Counted from the first letter of the stretch, positions 28,321 to 37,498 are shown. The stretch is DNA of 64,000 bases from Chromobacterium alticapitis (GCF_002924365.1 NZ_PQWB01000010.1:45159-109158), one strand, 5' to 3'. The notes: generated by a model not told the origin, from the letters alone. Numbers and translations are program-made.

Positions 28321-28890
28321 TTACAGCGACAGCGGCGTCAGCAGCGTGACGATGCCGAGACCGACGAACAAGGCGGCGGCGATGGCGTGCATTATCTTTT
28401 GCGGTATTTTCTTCGCCGCCACTTCGCCCAGCAGCACGGCCGGCACATTGGCCAGCATCATGCCCAGCGTGGTGCCGGCCACCACCATGTAAAGCTGCTC
28501 CGGGAAGCGCGCGGACAGCGCGATGGTGGCGATCTGCGTCTTGTCCCCCATCTCGGCCAGGAAGAAGGCGATGACGGTGGTGCCGAACACGCCGAAACGC
28601 TCGAGAAGCTTGTCATCCTCATCTAGTTTGTCTGGAATCAGCATCCAGGCCGCCATCGCGACGAAGGAAATGCCGAGGCCCCAGCGCATGATGTCCGGGC
28701 CCACTTTGAGCATCAGCCAGTGGCCGACGGCGGCGGCTGCGAAGTGGTTGACCAGCGTTGCGACGAAAATGCCCAAGATGATGGGAACGGGTTTTTTGAA
28801 GCGAGAGGCCAGCAGCAGGGCCAGCAATTGGGTTTTGTCGCCGATTTCGGCCAGAGCCACCACGCCGGTGGAAATCAGGAAGGCTTGCAT
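28321..28890 (-). CDS. UPF0016/GDT1 family transporter, probable Mn2+ exporter
   Basis: The 189-residue membrane protein has two homologous halves, each with the family motif E-x-G-D-K-T: AEIGDKTQLLAL near residue 14 and AEMGDKTQIATIAL near 112. About six membrane helices are predicted. Members such as Vibrio cholerae MneA export manganese, and human TMEM165 moves Ca2+/Mn2+. The upstream leader carries a yybP-ykoY riboswitch, which senses Mn2+ and strongly supports manganese efflux here. ATG 28890 follows a GGAG about 6 bases upstream; the longer open frame runs through the riboswitch and is not real. Confidence 0.9.
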   Translation of the reverse strand: MQAFLISTGVVALAEIGDKTQLLALLLASRFKKPVPIILGIFVATLVNHFAAAAVGHWLMLKVGPDIMRWGLGISFVAMAAWMLIPDKLDEDDKLLERFGVFGTTVIAFFLAEMGDKTQIATIALSARFPEQLYMVVAGTTLGMMLANVPAVLLGEVAAKKIPQKIMHAIAAALFVGLGIVTLLTPLSL

Positions 28891-28954
28891 GACTGCTCCA
28901 GGGGCCGCGGATACGCCATGACAAACCTGCGCGGCGGCCCCGCTGCGCGCAAGC

Positions 28955-29058
28955 ATATCATGGGTCTTGCCAAACAGGATTTGTCGCGACGGCCATGGCG
29001 AACGCCAAGTATGTTGACCGCCGCCGGCGCTGTCGCGCGCCGAGGCTACTCCCCCAGA
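28955..29058 (-). ncRNA. yybP-ykoY manganese riboswitch
   Basis: On the minus strand the leader has the conserved blocks of this class in order: GGGGAGTAGCC (29045-29055), TCAACATAC (29009-29017) and GGCAAGACC (28963-28971). The first and last are the closing L1/L3 consensus, and the spacing is typical. Downstream, GGGGCCGC (28934-28941) can pair with GCGGCCCC (28901-28908), a hairpin right next to the ribosome binding site GGAG (28896-28899), so it likely works by exposing or hiding that site. In known members Mn2+ binding turns expression on. Confidence 0.85.
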
Positions 29059-29067
29059 ACGAGGCGG

Positions 29068-29096
29068 ATTGTAGGGTAATCGCCTGGCGCGGGCAA
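29068..29096 (-). promoter_or_regulatory. Promoter of the riboswitch-exporter transcript
   Basis: On the minus strand TTGCCC (29091-29096), 17-base spacer, TACAAT (29068-29073). Transcription would start about 10 bases before the first conserved riboswitch block. Confidence 0.7.
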
Positions 29097-29134
29097 GCGT
29101 TGGGCGCTTAGGCGCGTGGCGGAGCTGAGTAGGG

Positions 29135-30127
29135 TCAGCCGGCCTCCACGCGATTGCGGCCGGCTTTTTTGGCGCGATACAAAGCTTGGTCGGCGCGGGT
29201 TTCGATTCTGCTGATCGTGTCGCCTGCTTGATAGCTGGCGACGCCAAAGCTGGCGGTCATCTGCCCCGCTTCGGCAAACGCATGCTCGGCAATCGCCGCT
29301 CGCAAAGACTCGGCCACCAGCAGCGCGCCATCGCGTTCGGTATGCGGACAAATCACCAAAAACTCTTCCCCGCCCCAGCGGCCGCAAACATCGCTTTGCC
29401 GCACCCTGCCGCTCAATACCTGGGCCACCCCTTTGAGTACTGCATCTCCGGTGTGATGGCCCCAGGTGTCATTAACCCTTTTGAAGTGATCCACATCGAG
29501 CAAGATCAGGGAAAACACGGAACCATGGCGGCGCGATTCGGCGAAATAGGTTTCGAGAGATTGATCCAGAAACAGCCGGTTGGCCAAGCCGGTGAGCTTG
29601 TCCGTCACCGATAGTCGAGCCAACTCGGAGTTTTTCTCTTGCAGCTCGCGCGTGCGCTCCGCCACTGTACGCTCCAGCGACGCATTCAGCTCGCGCAAGG
29701 CTTCATTCTGTTGCTTCAGGCTGCGGTCCAGCGCATATGTCCTGAGCGCGGTTTGCAGCGTCAGCACCAGATCGTCGTTATCCCACGGTTTTTCAATGAA
29801 ACGATACAGTCCGGCTTGATTGATGGCGCGCTTCACCCCCATCAGATCGCTCTGTCCGGTCAGCATGATATTCATGGTCGCTGGCAGCCGCTGGCGTATC
29901 GCGGCCAGCAATTCATCGCCCTTCATGCCCGGCATGATGTAGTCGGCAAAGACGACAGGAACTTCTTCTCCTTCCGCGCGCAAGGCGTCTACCAATTCCA
30001 GCGCTTCTTCGGCGCTCTCGGCGATTTCAATTGACTGGTGCTTGTCCAGATTTTGCGAGAGCAGGGCGCGCAGGGCATTCAGAACCGAAATATCGTCGTC
30101 GACGCATAAAATCACCTCGTTGGCCAC
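29135..30127 (-). CDS. Response regulator with GGDEF (diguanylate cyclase) output domain
   Basis: The 330-residue protein has a receiver domain (1-125) with the acidic pair in CVDDDISVL, phospho-acceptor Asp in VVFADYIMPGMKG, and conserved Thr and Lys (TGQSD, EKPWDN). A coiled-coil linker (about 130-165) leads to a GGDEF domain with the active-site GRWGGEEFLVI, so it should make cyclic di-GMP when phosphorylated. An RxxD inhibitory site is not obvious. The GTG start at 30127 follows GGGAGG. It is divergent from a giant histidine kinase gene, its likely partner. Confidence 0.92.
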   Translation of the reverse strand: MANEVILCVDDDISVLNALRALLSQNLDKHQSIEIAESAEEALELVDALRAEGEEVPVVFADYIMPGMKGDELLAAIRQRLPATMNIMLTGQSDLMGVKRAINQAGLYRFIEKPWDNDDLVLTLQTALRTYALDRSLKQQNEALRELNASLERTVAERTRELQEKNSELARLSVTDKLTGLANRLFLDQSLETYFAESRRHGSVFSLILLDVDHFKRVNDTWGHHTGDAVLKGVAQVLSGRVRQSDVCGRWGGEEFLVICPHTERDGALLVAESLRAAIAEHAFAEAGQMTASFGVASYQAGDTISRIETRADQALYRAKKAGRNRVEAG

Positions 30128-30255
30128 GACGCCTCCCTTGTTTTGCGATGGCTGACTGTCTTGAGGATAGGCTAGTTCGGGCGGGAAATCGGGCGTCGTA
30201 TGTGTGCGGAACCGCTATACTGGCTTGCGGACCCCTCAGCCCAATCTCTCCCCAT

Positions 30256-33200
30256 ATGGCCGCTCCTTACCGCCGCTTGATCGAATTCGCCTGCCTTGCC
30301 GCCCGTTTGGGGCTTGTCTTCTGGTTTGCATGGTGCAGCGCGCTAGCCTGGCCGGCCACGGCTTGGGCGCCATTGGCCGATGCTGTCTTTACCCATCTGG
30401 GCAAGGAGCAGGGGCTGCCCGATACCGTCGTGACATCTCTCGCCGAGGATGGCGCGGGTTTTTTGTGGATAGGCACGCAAGGCGGGCTGGCGCGCTGGGA
30501 CGGCTACCGTTTCCGCAATTACCAGCCTGACTCCCATCAAGCCGGCAGCCTGCCGGATAATCGCATCCGCAGCCTGTATGCCGACCATGCCGGCCATCTA
30601 TGGGTGGGCACTTACGCCGCTGGTTTGGCGCGCTATGATCCGGCAAAGGACCGTTTCACCATCTGGAGCCGCACCCAAAACAACGAGGACCTGAGCGATT
30701 CCATGGTGAATGCCATGCTGGACGATGGTCGCGGCGGCTTGTGGGTTGGCACGGAAAACGGACTGTATCACCTGGACGCGCAAGACCGCCTGAGTCGCCA
30801 GGCGCTCAATAATCGGCGAGATCACGGAGGATTGCTGTCTGGCCAAGTGCGGGCCTTGGCGCTGGATCATCATGGCACGCTTTGGGTCGGCACCGGCGGC
30901 GGTTTGGCCCGGCGCGATGCCGACGGCGGATTCAGCCCGGTCATGCTGCCGGCCGGACCGGGGCAGCAGCCCTTTGTCAGCGTCTTGCATGTCGCCAGCG
31001 ATGGGCGATTGTGGATTGGCTGCAAGCAGCGCGGTGCTTTCAGGCTGAACCCCGCCGATGGCGCGGCCACGGCCCTGCAGGAAAACGGCAAAGTAGACAG
31101 TCCGCTCGCGCATCAATGGGTGGACGGCATCGCCGAGCCGCATCCCGGCGAGATATGGCTCGGCACTTATGGCCAGGGCATTGTCGTCATCGACCAGAAC
31201 AGCGGCGAAACTCGACGCCTGCGCCATGACCGCGCTTTGCCGGTCAGCCTGAGCGACGACTACATCTGGGCGCTTCATTCTGGCCGCAACGGCCTGTTGT
31301 GGATAGGCAGCCAGAATGGTTTGAGCCGCGCCAATCCAACGCAAGGGGCGATCCTGTCCGTATTCGGCGCCAGCAGCAAGCCCGAGGGTGTCACCGATAC
31401 CGATGTCACCAGCGTGCTGAATCTGTCGGATGGCCGGGTGTGGCTAGGGCAGGCCAGCCATGGCATTGATGTCATCGACCCGGTGCGCGGCCGCCTGGGC
31501 GCATTGCGCCCGGATCCCTCGCATCCTGATCGGGCTTTGCCGGATGGCTACATTCCCGCCATGGCGGAAGCGAGCGACGGCAGCGTGTTGATCGCCACTG
31601 GGGCGGGTTTGTATCGGGCTTCTCCTTTTGAGATGACGGTGCAGCGTATACAGCGGCCGGGCCGTCGAGTAGACGGCGCCGTGCAGGCGGTGTTGATTCG
31701 GGGCGATACCGCCTGGATAGGGGGCGGTACCGATGGCTTGTTTGCGCTCGACCTGGCCGCGTCCTCCCAAACGCCGCTGCGGCACATTCCTGGCTTGAGT
31801 TCAGAGGCGATCAACGCCATCGCGCCGGCGGCCGGCGGCAAGCTATGGGTCGGCACCGATAACGGACTGAACCTGTATGATCCGGCCACCCATGGCAACC
31901 GGATATTCCGCAGCAACGCGGCGGATCCCGCTTCGCTGTCGAGCAATGCCATTGCCTGCCTGCTGACGGACCGGGGCGGCCGCTTGTGGGTTGGCACGAC
32001 CGGCGGCGGCATCAATCTGCTGCAAGGGGTGGATGCCGATGGCCGCGGACGGTTCCTGCGCCTGGGCAAGGCCCAAGGCTTGCCGGACGGCAATGTCGAC
32101 AAATTGCTGGCAGACGGCAAGGGCCGCATCTGGGCCAGCGCCGATAATGGGCTGGCCATCATCGACTCGTCCACCTTGCGCATCCGCGCGCTGAGTCAGG
32201 CGGATGGGCTGGCCATCGGCAATTTCTGGGTGGGGTCCGGCGCAGCCGCGCCTGGCGGGGAATTATTGTTCGGCGGCACGGGCGGGCTGGTCGTGGTGAG
32301 GCCGGAGCGTTACCAGGCCGGTGACGACCGTCAGCTGTTGCGCATTACCGAGCTCACCATAGATGGCGCGCCTGTCCCGCCGGGCGCTCAGTTGGCCGAC
32401 AGCCGCTTTCCCGTCTTGAGCGTCTCCGCTGCGGCAAACAGCCTGCGCGTAGAGTTCAGCGCGCTCGATTATGCCGCGCCGGAACGCATCCGCTACGCCT
32501 ATCGCCTGGAGGGATTCGACAAAAGCTGGATCAGCGCCGACGCCAGCCATCGCACGGCGGTCTACACCAATCTGGCGCCGGGCGACTATCGCTTGCATCT
32601 GCGGGCAAGCAATCGCGAAGGTCAATGGACAAATGCGTCAACGGAATTACCATTTGCGGTGCAGCCCGCCTGGTATCAGACCGCATGGTTCCGCGCGCTG
32701 CTGGGCTTGCTGGCCTTGGCGGGGCTCTATTTGTTTGTCTGGGCGCGAACGGCGGTGCTGCACAAACAGCGCCGCGCGCTGAGCGAGGAAGTGGAGCGTC
32801 AGACGCTGGCATTGCAATCGGCGAATGCCGAGCTCGCCGTCTCGGCCGATATCCTGCGGCAACTGGGCGATGTCGGGCGCGACATTACCGCCAAGCTGAA
32901 CGCCGCGGACGTGTTCGTATCCTTGCAGCGCCATATCGCGGAGCTGCTGGATTGCCCGCACATCTCGCTGTACAGGCTGAGTTCCGACGGCAGCCTGCTG
33001 AATCGCGTGTTCAGCGCGGAGGACGGCAAGCCCCTGCCATATGACACCATTCCGCTGGATTTGCCGCACTCCAATTCCGCCCGCGCCATCCGCGAGCAGC
33101 GCGAAATCCTCACTGAATGGGAGCCAGACACTCCCAGCCCCAGCCATATGCCCGGCACCCGGCGCATGCTGACCAATCTGTTCGTGCCGCTGATCGTGGG

Positions 33201-34368
33201 CCGGCAAACCTTGGGCGTGATGAGCATTCAGTCGGACAAGCAGCATGCTTTCGGCGAGCGCGAATGCATGATCTTTCGCACGCTGTGCGCCTACGCGGCC
33301 ATCGCGCTGGCCAATGGCGACGCTTACCACGCCGCGCAAACCGCCGAAGCCCAAACCGCCGCCGCCCTGCAAGAGCTCAAGCACGCCCAGGCGCAGATGA
33401 TCCAGCAAGAAAAAATGGCGTCCTTGGGCCAATTGATCGCCAATGTCGCTCATGAAATCAACACGCCGATCGGCGCCATCAAGTCCAGCAACCAGAGCGG
33501 CGCGATCGCTTTTCGCCGCGCGATGCTGCAGCTGTTGCAACTGGCGCCGGTGCTGGAGGATCCCTTGCGAGAGCTGTTTGCCGACCTGCTGGCACATTGC
33601 CATCCCGCCGGCAGCCAGGGTTTGAGCAGCCGCGAGCAGCGCGCTTTGCGACGCAGCCTGCTGGGCGAGCTGGAGAGTTTGCGGATCGACGGCGCCAACC
33701 AAGTCGCGGATGTCTTCCTGCAGTGCCATTTGCAAGGCGGCATCGCGCGTTACACGCCGCTCTTGCTGCACGACTCGCGCGATCTGGTTCTCGATACGGC
33801 GCAGCAAATGTCGATTGCGCTGGGCAATGCCGCCAATATCGAAGCCGCGATCGAGCGGGTGGGGAAGATCGTCTATGCGCTCAAGTCGTTTTCGCGCCAC
33901 GACAGCAGCGGCATCTTTCACGAGGTCGACGTGCGAGACAGCATCGACACCGTGCTCACCATCTATCAACACCAGCTGCGCCAGGGAGTGGAAGTCGTGC
34001 GCGAATACGAAGACGTCCCGCGCATACCTTGCTTGCCGGATGAGCTGGGCCAGGTGTGGACCAATCTGGCTCACAATGCGCTGCAGGCCATGAACGGCAA
34101 GGGCACGCTTACCATTGTCGTGCGGCAATCCGGCGATGAGGTCGCCATCGCCATGCGCGATACCGGACATGGCATTCCCGCCGCCATCCGCGACAAAATC
34201 TTCGAGCCCTTTTTCACCACCCGCCGCAGCGGCGAAGGCAGCGGCCTGGGGCTGGATATCGTCAGCAAGATCATTGCCCGCCACCATGGGCGCATCGAGA
34301 TCGATAGCGAAGAAGGGCGAGGCGCCACCTTCACCGTCTTTCTACCGATGCGCCAGATGGAAGCGTGA
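30256..34368 (+). CDS. Two-component propeller sensor histidine kinase with GAF domain
   Basis: This 1370-residue kinase has an N-terminal signal/anchor (about 6-35), two seven-bladed propellers of Reg_prop repeats (recurring LWVGT and LWIGT-type strand ends through about residue 690), a Y_Y_Y domain (about 700-795), a membrane helix (about 806-830), a GAF domain (about 870-1020), a coiled coil, and a kinase core. The phospho-acceptor is His1066 in VAHEINTPIGAIKSS. The N box (LAHNALQAM, Asn near 1274) and the GSGLGL box (near 1329) form the ATPase. About 200 residues separate H and N boxes, nearly twice the usual distance. There is no receiver domain. The start is uncertain: ATG 30256 gives a good signal region but lacks a clear ribosome binding site; the frame is open to 30031. 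Confidence 0.9.
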   Translation: MAAPYRRLIEFACLAARLGLVFWFAWCSALAWPATAWAPLADAVFTHLGKEQGLPDTVVTSLAEDGAGFLWIGTQGGLARWDGYRFRNYQPDSHQAGSLPDNRIRSLYADHAGHLWVGTYAAGLARYDPAKDRFTIWSRTQNNEDLSDSMVNAMLDDGRGGLWVGTENGLYHLDAQDRLSRQALNNRRDHGGLLSGQVRALALDHHGTLWVGTGGGLARRDADGGFSPVMLPAGPGQQPFVSVLHVASDGRLWIGCKQRGAFRLNPADGAATALQENGKVDSPLAHQWVDGIAEPHPGEIWLGTYGQGIVVIDQNSGETRRLRHDRALPVSLSDDYIWALHSGRNGLLWIGSQNGLSRANPTQGAILSVFGASSKPEGVTDTDVTSVLNLSDGRVWLGQASHGIDVIDPVRGRLGALRPDPSHPDRALPDGYIPAMAEASDGSVLIATGAGLYRASPFEMTVQRIQRPGRRVDGAVQAVLIRGDTAWIGGGTDGLFALDLAASSQTPLRHIPGLSSEAINAIAPAAGGKLWVGTDNGLNLYDPATHGNRIFRSNAADPASLSSNAIACLLTDRGGRLWVGTTGGGINLLQGVDADGRGRFLRLGKAQGLPDGNVDKLLADGKGRIWASADNGLAIIDSSTLRIRALSQADGLAIGNFWVGSGAAAPGGELLFGGTGGLVVVRPERYQAGDDRQLLRITELTIDGAPVPPGAQLADSRFPVLSVSAAANSLRVEFSALDYAAPERIRYAYRLEGFDKSWISADASHRTAVYTNLAPGDYRLHLRASNREGQWTNASTELPFAVQPAWYQTAWFRALLGLLALAGLYLFVWARTAVLHKQRRALSEEVERQTLALQSANAELAVSADILRQLGDVGRDITAKLNAADVFVSLQRHIAELLDCPHISLYRLSSDGSLLNRVFSAEDGKPLPYDTIPLDLPHSNSARAIREQREILTEWEPDTPSPSHMPGTRRMLTNLFVPLIVGRQTLGVMSIQSDKQHAFGERECMIFRTLCAYAAIALANGDAYHAAQTAEAQTAAALQELKHAQAQMIQQEKMASLGQLIANVAHEINTPIGAIKSSNQSGAIAFRRAMLQLLQLAPVLEDPLRELFADLLAHCHPAGSQGLSSREQRALRRSLLGELESLRIDGANQVADVFLQCHLQGGIARYTPLLLHDSRDLVLDTAQQMSIALGNAANIEAAIERVGKIVYALKSFSRHDSSGIFHEVDVRDSIDTVLTIYQHQLRQGVEVVREYEDVPRIPCLPDELGQVWTNLAHNALQAMNGKGTLTIVVRQSGDEVAIAMRDTGHGIPAAIRDKIFEPFFTTRRSGEGSGLGLDIVSKIIARHHGRIEIDSEEGRGATFTVFLPMRQMEA

Positions 34369-34505
34369 GAGGAGGGGATCAAGGCCCGGCTCCGGCGGGC
34401 AAGCCGCGGGCGTTGGAGGCCGCCGCTTCAAGGCGACCAGTTGGGAGAGCGAGGCCGCATGGCATGCGCCTGCCTGCGGCTGGCCATGCCACGCCTCGGC
34501 AGGTT

Positions 34506-34970
34506 CTAGTCCAGCTGCGAGGTGCAGCAGGGGCAGCGCGTGGCCTTTTCCGGGATGGCGGACAGGCAGTAGCGGCACTCCTTGGTGGCCGGCGCGGCGG
34601 GCGCTTCCGGCGCGGGCTGTTCGCGCTTCAGCCGGTTGATGGCCTTGACCAGCATGAAAATGGCGAAGGCGACGATAGTGAAGCTGACCAGGGCGTTGAT
34701 GAACAGGCCCAGGTTCAGCGTCACGGCGCCAGCCTGCTTGGCGGCGGCCACCGATACGTAAGGGCCGGCCTGCTTGGCGCCTTCTTTCAGCACGAAGAAC
34801 AGGTTGGAGAAATCCACATTGCCGATCAGCAGGCCGATGGGCGGCATGATCACGTCATCGACCAGGGACTTGACGATGGAGCCGAAGGCGCCGCCGATCA
34901 CCACGCCGACGGCCAGGTCGATCACATTGCCTTTGACGGCGAACTCTTTGAATTCCTTCAGTACGGACAT
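34506..34970 (-). CDS. mscL: Large-conductance mechanosensitive channel MscL with a zinc-ribbon tail
   Basis: The 154-residue protein forms a pentameric pore that opens under membrane tension to release solutes during osmotic downshock. TM1 with the gate is in [21 protein letters not shown], shortened, and TM2 is [21 protein letters not shown]. Instead of the normal short C-terminal helix ending, it has a Pro/Ala-rich linker (118-129) and four cysteines, Cys132, Cys135, Cys146 and Cys149, in a CxxC-x10-CxxC zinc-ribbon pattern. The start [10 protein letters not shown] is standard. The 137 bases between it and the convergent kinase gene contain no gene. Confidence 0.95.
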   Translation of the reverse strand: MSVLKEFKEFAVKGNVIDLAVGVVIGGAFGSIVKSLVDDVIMPPIGLLIGNVDFSNLFFVLKEGAKQAGPYVSVAAAKQAGAVTLNLGLFINALVSFTIVAFAIFMLVKAINRLKREQPAPEAPAAPATKECRYCLSAIPEKATRCPCCTSQLD

Positions 34971-35029
34971 GGCTTATCCTCTTATTTGATTGAAATAATT
35001 TTAACTGTTTGGGTTTTTCATTGCAAAAA

Positions 35030-35884
35030 TCAGGAGGCGCCGGCTGCCGCGCGGGAACGCGCAGGCAGTGTGCCCAGCAGCGCGCCGCCCAGGATCAGCA
35101 GGATGGCGACCGACGCCAGCGGGCTGAGATGGCCCTGGCCGCTGGCGGTCAGCAGCAGGGTGGACAGCAAGGGCGTGGAATAAGACAGCGACCCTATCTG
35201 CCTGGGGTCGCCCAGCCGCAGCGCGCGCTCCCACAGGAAGAAGGCGCCGCCCATCGGGCCCAAGCCCAGCAGGGCTAGCGTGGCCCATTGCGCGGCGCTG
35301 GGGTTGACGGCGGGTTCGAACAGCGCGTGGCACAGCAGGGCCAGCAGGCCGGAGGCCAGGCAGAAGCCGCCCATCGCGCTGCCGGGAAAGGCAGGCAGCC
35401 GCCCGAGCAGCAGGCTGAAGGTGGACCAGACCACCGCAGCGGCGATGGCTAACAGATAACCTGGCAAATATTGTTGAGACAGCGCCAGTTGGCCGCCGGT
35501 GACGATCAGGCCGGCGCCGATGAAGCCCAGCGCGCCGCCCAGGATGTGCCGGTGGTTGAGGCGGATGCCGGGGCGGAACCAAGGCGACAACAGCACGATC
35601 AGCAGGGGCCACAGATAGTTGAGCAGATTGGCTTCCAGCGCGGGCGCGTGGCGAAAGGCGAAGAACAGCAGGAAGTGATAGCCGAACAGGCCGTAGACGC
35701 CTGCCAGCGCGGTGAGCGGCGGCACCTTCCATTCCTTGGCCCTGTGGATGGACAGCAAGCTGCCGACGCAGAGGCTGACGCCGACCACGAAGAAGGGCGG
35801 CAGGCTGCGGGTGAGCGCGCCCAGCGTGGCGAGCGATGCCCATAGCAGGACGGCGCCGAGGGCGAGCGGGATGGGATGCTTCAC
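35030..35884 (-). CDS. EamA/DMT family permease
   Basis: The 284-residue protein has ten membrane segments in two EamA repeats (1-135 and 145-275). Features such as ALEANLLNYLWPLLIVLLSP and PMGGAFFLWERALRLGDPRQIGSLSY, shortened, resemble the YddG-type exporters of aromatic amino acids and related metabolites. The substrate is not determined. The start is ATG 35884. It reads alone, between mscL and the tRNA-Asn cluster. Confidence 0.82.
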   Translation of the reverse strand: MKHPIPLALGAVLLWASLATLGALTRSLPPFFVVGVSLCVGSLLSIHRAKEWKVPPLTALAGVYGLFGYHFLLFFAFRHAPALEANLLNYLWPLLIVLLSPWFRPGIRLNHRHILGGALGFIGAGLIVTGGQLALSQQYLPGYLLAIAAAVVWSTFSLLLGRLPAFPGSAMGGFCLASGLLALLCHALFEPAVNPSAAQWATLALLGLGPMGGAFFLWERALRLGDPRQIGSLSYSTPLLSTLLLTASGQGHLSPLASVAILLILGGALLGTLPARSRAAAGAS

Positions 35885-35933
35885 TATCGTTTCTCCGGTT
35901 GGTGGAAACGATTGTAAGAGGTAAATGCCAAAC

Positions 35934-35960
35934 GAAAAAGCCGCAGCGTAAGCTGCGGCT
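35934..35960 (-). terminator. Terminator of the tRNA-Asn cluster
   Basis: On the minus strand AGCCGCAGC TTAC GCTGCGGCT is followed by TTTTCG, 10 bases after the last tRNA-Asn. Confidence 0.85.
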
Positions 35961-35970
35961 CATCGTATTC

Positions 35971-36046
35971 TGGCTCCCCGAGCAGGGCTCGAACCTGCGA
36001 CCTGCGGATTAACAGTCCGTCGCTCTACCAACTGAGCTATCAGGGA
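35971..36046 (-). tRNA. tRNA-Asn (GTT), copy 1
   Basis: Acceptor TCCCTGA/TCGGGGA (one G-T pair), anticodon stem with loop CTGTTAA giving GTT, T-loop TTCGAGC, GCCA end. Identical in sequence to the other two copies. Confidence 0.96.
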
Positions 36047-36079
36047 ACAAAACTTTGAATTGGGCGCTGTAAGGCGATG

Positions 36080-36155
36080 TGGCTCCCCGAGCAGGGCTCG
36101 AACCTGCGACCTGCGGATTAACAGTCCGTCGCTCTACCAACTGAGCTATCAGGGA
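36080..36155 (-). tRNA. tRNA-Asn (GTT), copy 2
   Basis: Same 76-base sequence as copies 1 and 3; spacer of 33 bases to copy 1. Confidence 0.96.
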
Positions 36156-36187
36156 ACACATGACACTCAAAATGAACCAAGGTTAAC

Positions 36188-36263
36188 TGGCTCCCCGAGC
36201 AGGGCTCGAACCTGCGACCTGCGGATTAACAGTCCGTCGCTCTACCAACTGAGCTATCAGGGA
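36188..36263 (-). tRNA. tRNA-Asn (GTT), copy 3 (promoter-proximal)
   Basis: Same 76-base sequence; first gene of the leftward tRNA-Asn cluster, 32 bases from copy 2. Confidence 0.96.
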
Positions 36264-36278
36264 ATTGAGTGAGGGCGA

Positions 36279-36307
36279 ACTATATATGGGCGACTGGGTC
36301 GTGTCAA
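36279..36307 (-). promoter_or_regulatory. Promoter of the tRNA-Asn cluster
   Basis: On the minus strand TTGACA (36302-36307), 17-base spacer, TATAGT (36279-36284): close to the sigma-70 consensus, 16 bases before the first tRNA. Confidence 0.85.
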
Positions 36308-36463
36308 CGATTTCTTGCATTTTTTTGAACTTAGGCTAGGCGGAGGGGCTGCCTAGCGACATAAGTGGCTGGCCGAGTGAGGTTTTTTGCACTGGGTATT
36401 GGCTGGCGAGGAAAAGCGCTTGGCGTTAAGATCGCGCATTGATATCAGTGAGGGAGCGATGGC

Positions 36464-37498
36464 ATGCATGCATTCTGGCAACAATGGCTGAAGCAAAAAG
36501 GCGTGAATCTGGACGAGCGGGGTGTGCAGCCGGTGGCTGAGCATTTGCGGCAAGTGGCCGCGCTGGAGACAGAAACCGTACTGGCGCCATTGGATAATTT
36601 CTCCCTGATTCGGATGGAAGGCGACGATGCTGAGGCCTTTTTGCAAGGGCAATTGTCCAATGACATCCGGCAAGCGCAGGAGGGCAAGGCGCAATACAGC
36701 ACGTATTCCACGGCGAAGGGACGCATGTTGGCCAGCTTCCTGATCTGGCGGCATGGCGGCGCTTATTACTTGATGGTATCGGCCGATATTGCCGCAGCCA
36801 TCGCCAAGCGTCTGAGCATGTTCATTTTGCGGTCCAAGGTTCGCGCCACGCTGGATGATGCATGGTCCATCCTGGGCTTATCCGGCCCGGACGCAGCGTT
36901 GATATTGCAGCCGCATTTCAACGATGCGGACAAGCTGGGCGATATGGAGCAGTCGGTGCGGGAAGATGCCTCGCTGCTGCGTTTGCCTCATGGGGGCTAT
37001 TTGCTTGCCCTGCGAGCTGGATGTGGTTTTGAGCAGGATATTTCCATGGCGGAAAATGCGCATGGCGTCTCCGCGACGGTATGGGGGCTGCGCGATATTC
37101 GAGCCGGCATCGCCTGGGTGACGCAGGAAACACAGGAGCAGTTCGTGCCGCAGATGGCCAATATGGAGCTGATAGGCGCGGTCAACTTCAAGAAAGGCTG
37201 CTATCCGGGGCAGGAAATCGTGGCGCGCAGCCAGTACCTGGGGAAAATGAAGCGTCGCATGTCCAGGGTGGAGTTTTTCGAGCGCTTGTCCGTAGGAAGC
37301 AAATTATTTAGCCCGCAATTGCCGGAGCAATCGATCGGCATGCTGGCTGCGGCATGTCAAGTTGGCGAGGGAAGGTTTGAAGGACTGGCGGTGGCGCAGT
37401 CTCAGACTTGGGAGGCTGGAGTATTTGGAGACGAATCGCATGCAATTGCCCTACGCGAACTGGAATTACCTTATTCGTTGGAGTCCGTGCTTGAATAA
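36464..37498 (+). CDS. ygfZ: Folate-binding protein YgfZ (Fe-S cluster maintenance)
   Basis: The 344-residue protein is related to glycine-cleavage T-protein. It has the YgfZ signature KKGCYPGQEIVAR near residue 243-255, with the redox Cys, and LQGQLSNDIRQ near the N-terminus. YgfZ/IBA57-type proteins use a folate to help assemble or repair Fe-S clusters in enzymes such as MiaB. The start ATG 36464 has GGGAG upstream. The coding sequence is lower in GC than its neighbours, especially towards the 3' end. The 200 bases upstream contain the tRNA-Asn promoter and no gene. Confidence 0.92.
   Translation: MHAFWQQWLKQKGVNLDERGVQPVAEHLRQVAALETETVLAPLDNFSLIRMEGDDAEAFLQGQLSNDIRQAQEGKAQYSTYSTAKGRMLASFLIWRHGGAYYLMVSADIAAAIAKRLSMFILRSKVRATLDDAWSILGLSGPDAALILQPHFNDADKLGDMEQSVREDASLLRLPHGGYLLALRAGCGFEQDISMAENAHGVSATVWGLRDIRAGIAWVTQETQEQFVPQMANMELIGAVNFKKGCYPGQEIVARSQYLGKMKRRMSRVEFFERLSVGSKLFSPQLPEQSIGMLAAACQVGEGRFEGLAVAQSQTWEAGVFGDESHAIALRELELPYSLESVLE

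Noticed and set aside
28891..29247. Upstream extension of the UPF0016 frame
   Set aside because: It runs through the riboswitch and promoter, so it is untranslated leader.
30031..30255. Upstream extension of the propeller kinase frame
   Set aside because: It would overlap the divergent GGDEF gene start and promoter region and adds Arg-rich sequence before the signal region.
35971..36263. Regularly spaced repeats resembling a CRISPR array
   Set aside because: The repeats are three tRNA-Asn genes; no CRISPR array or cas genes were seen in the window.
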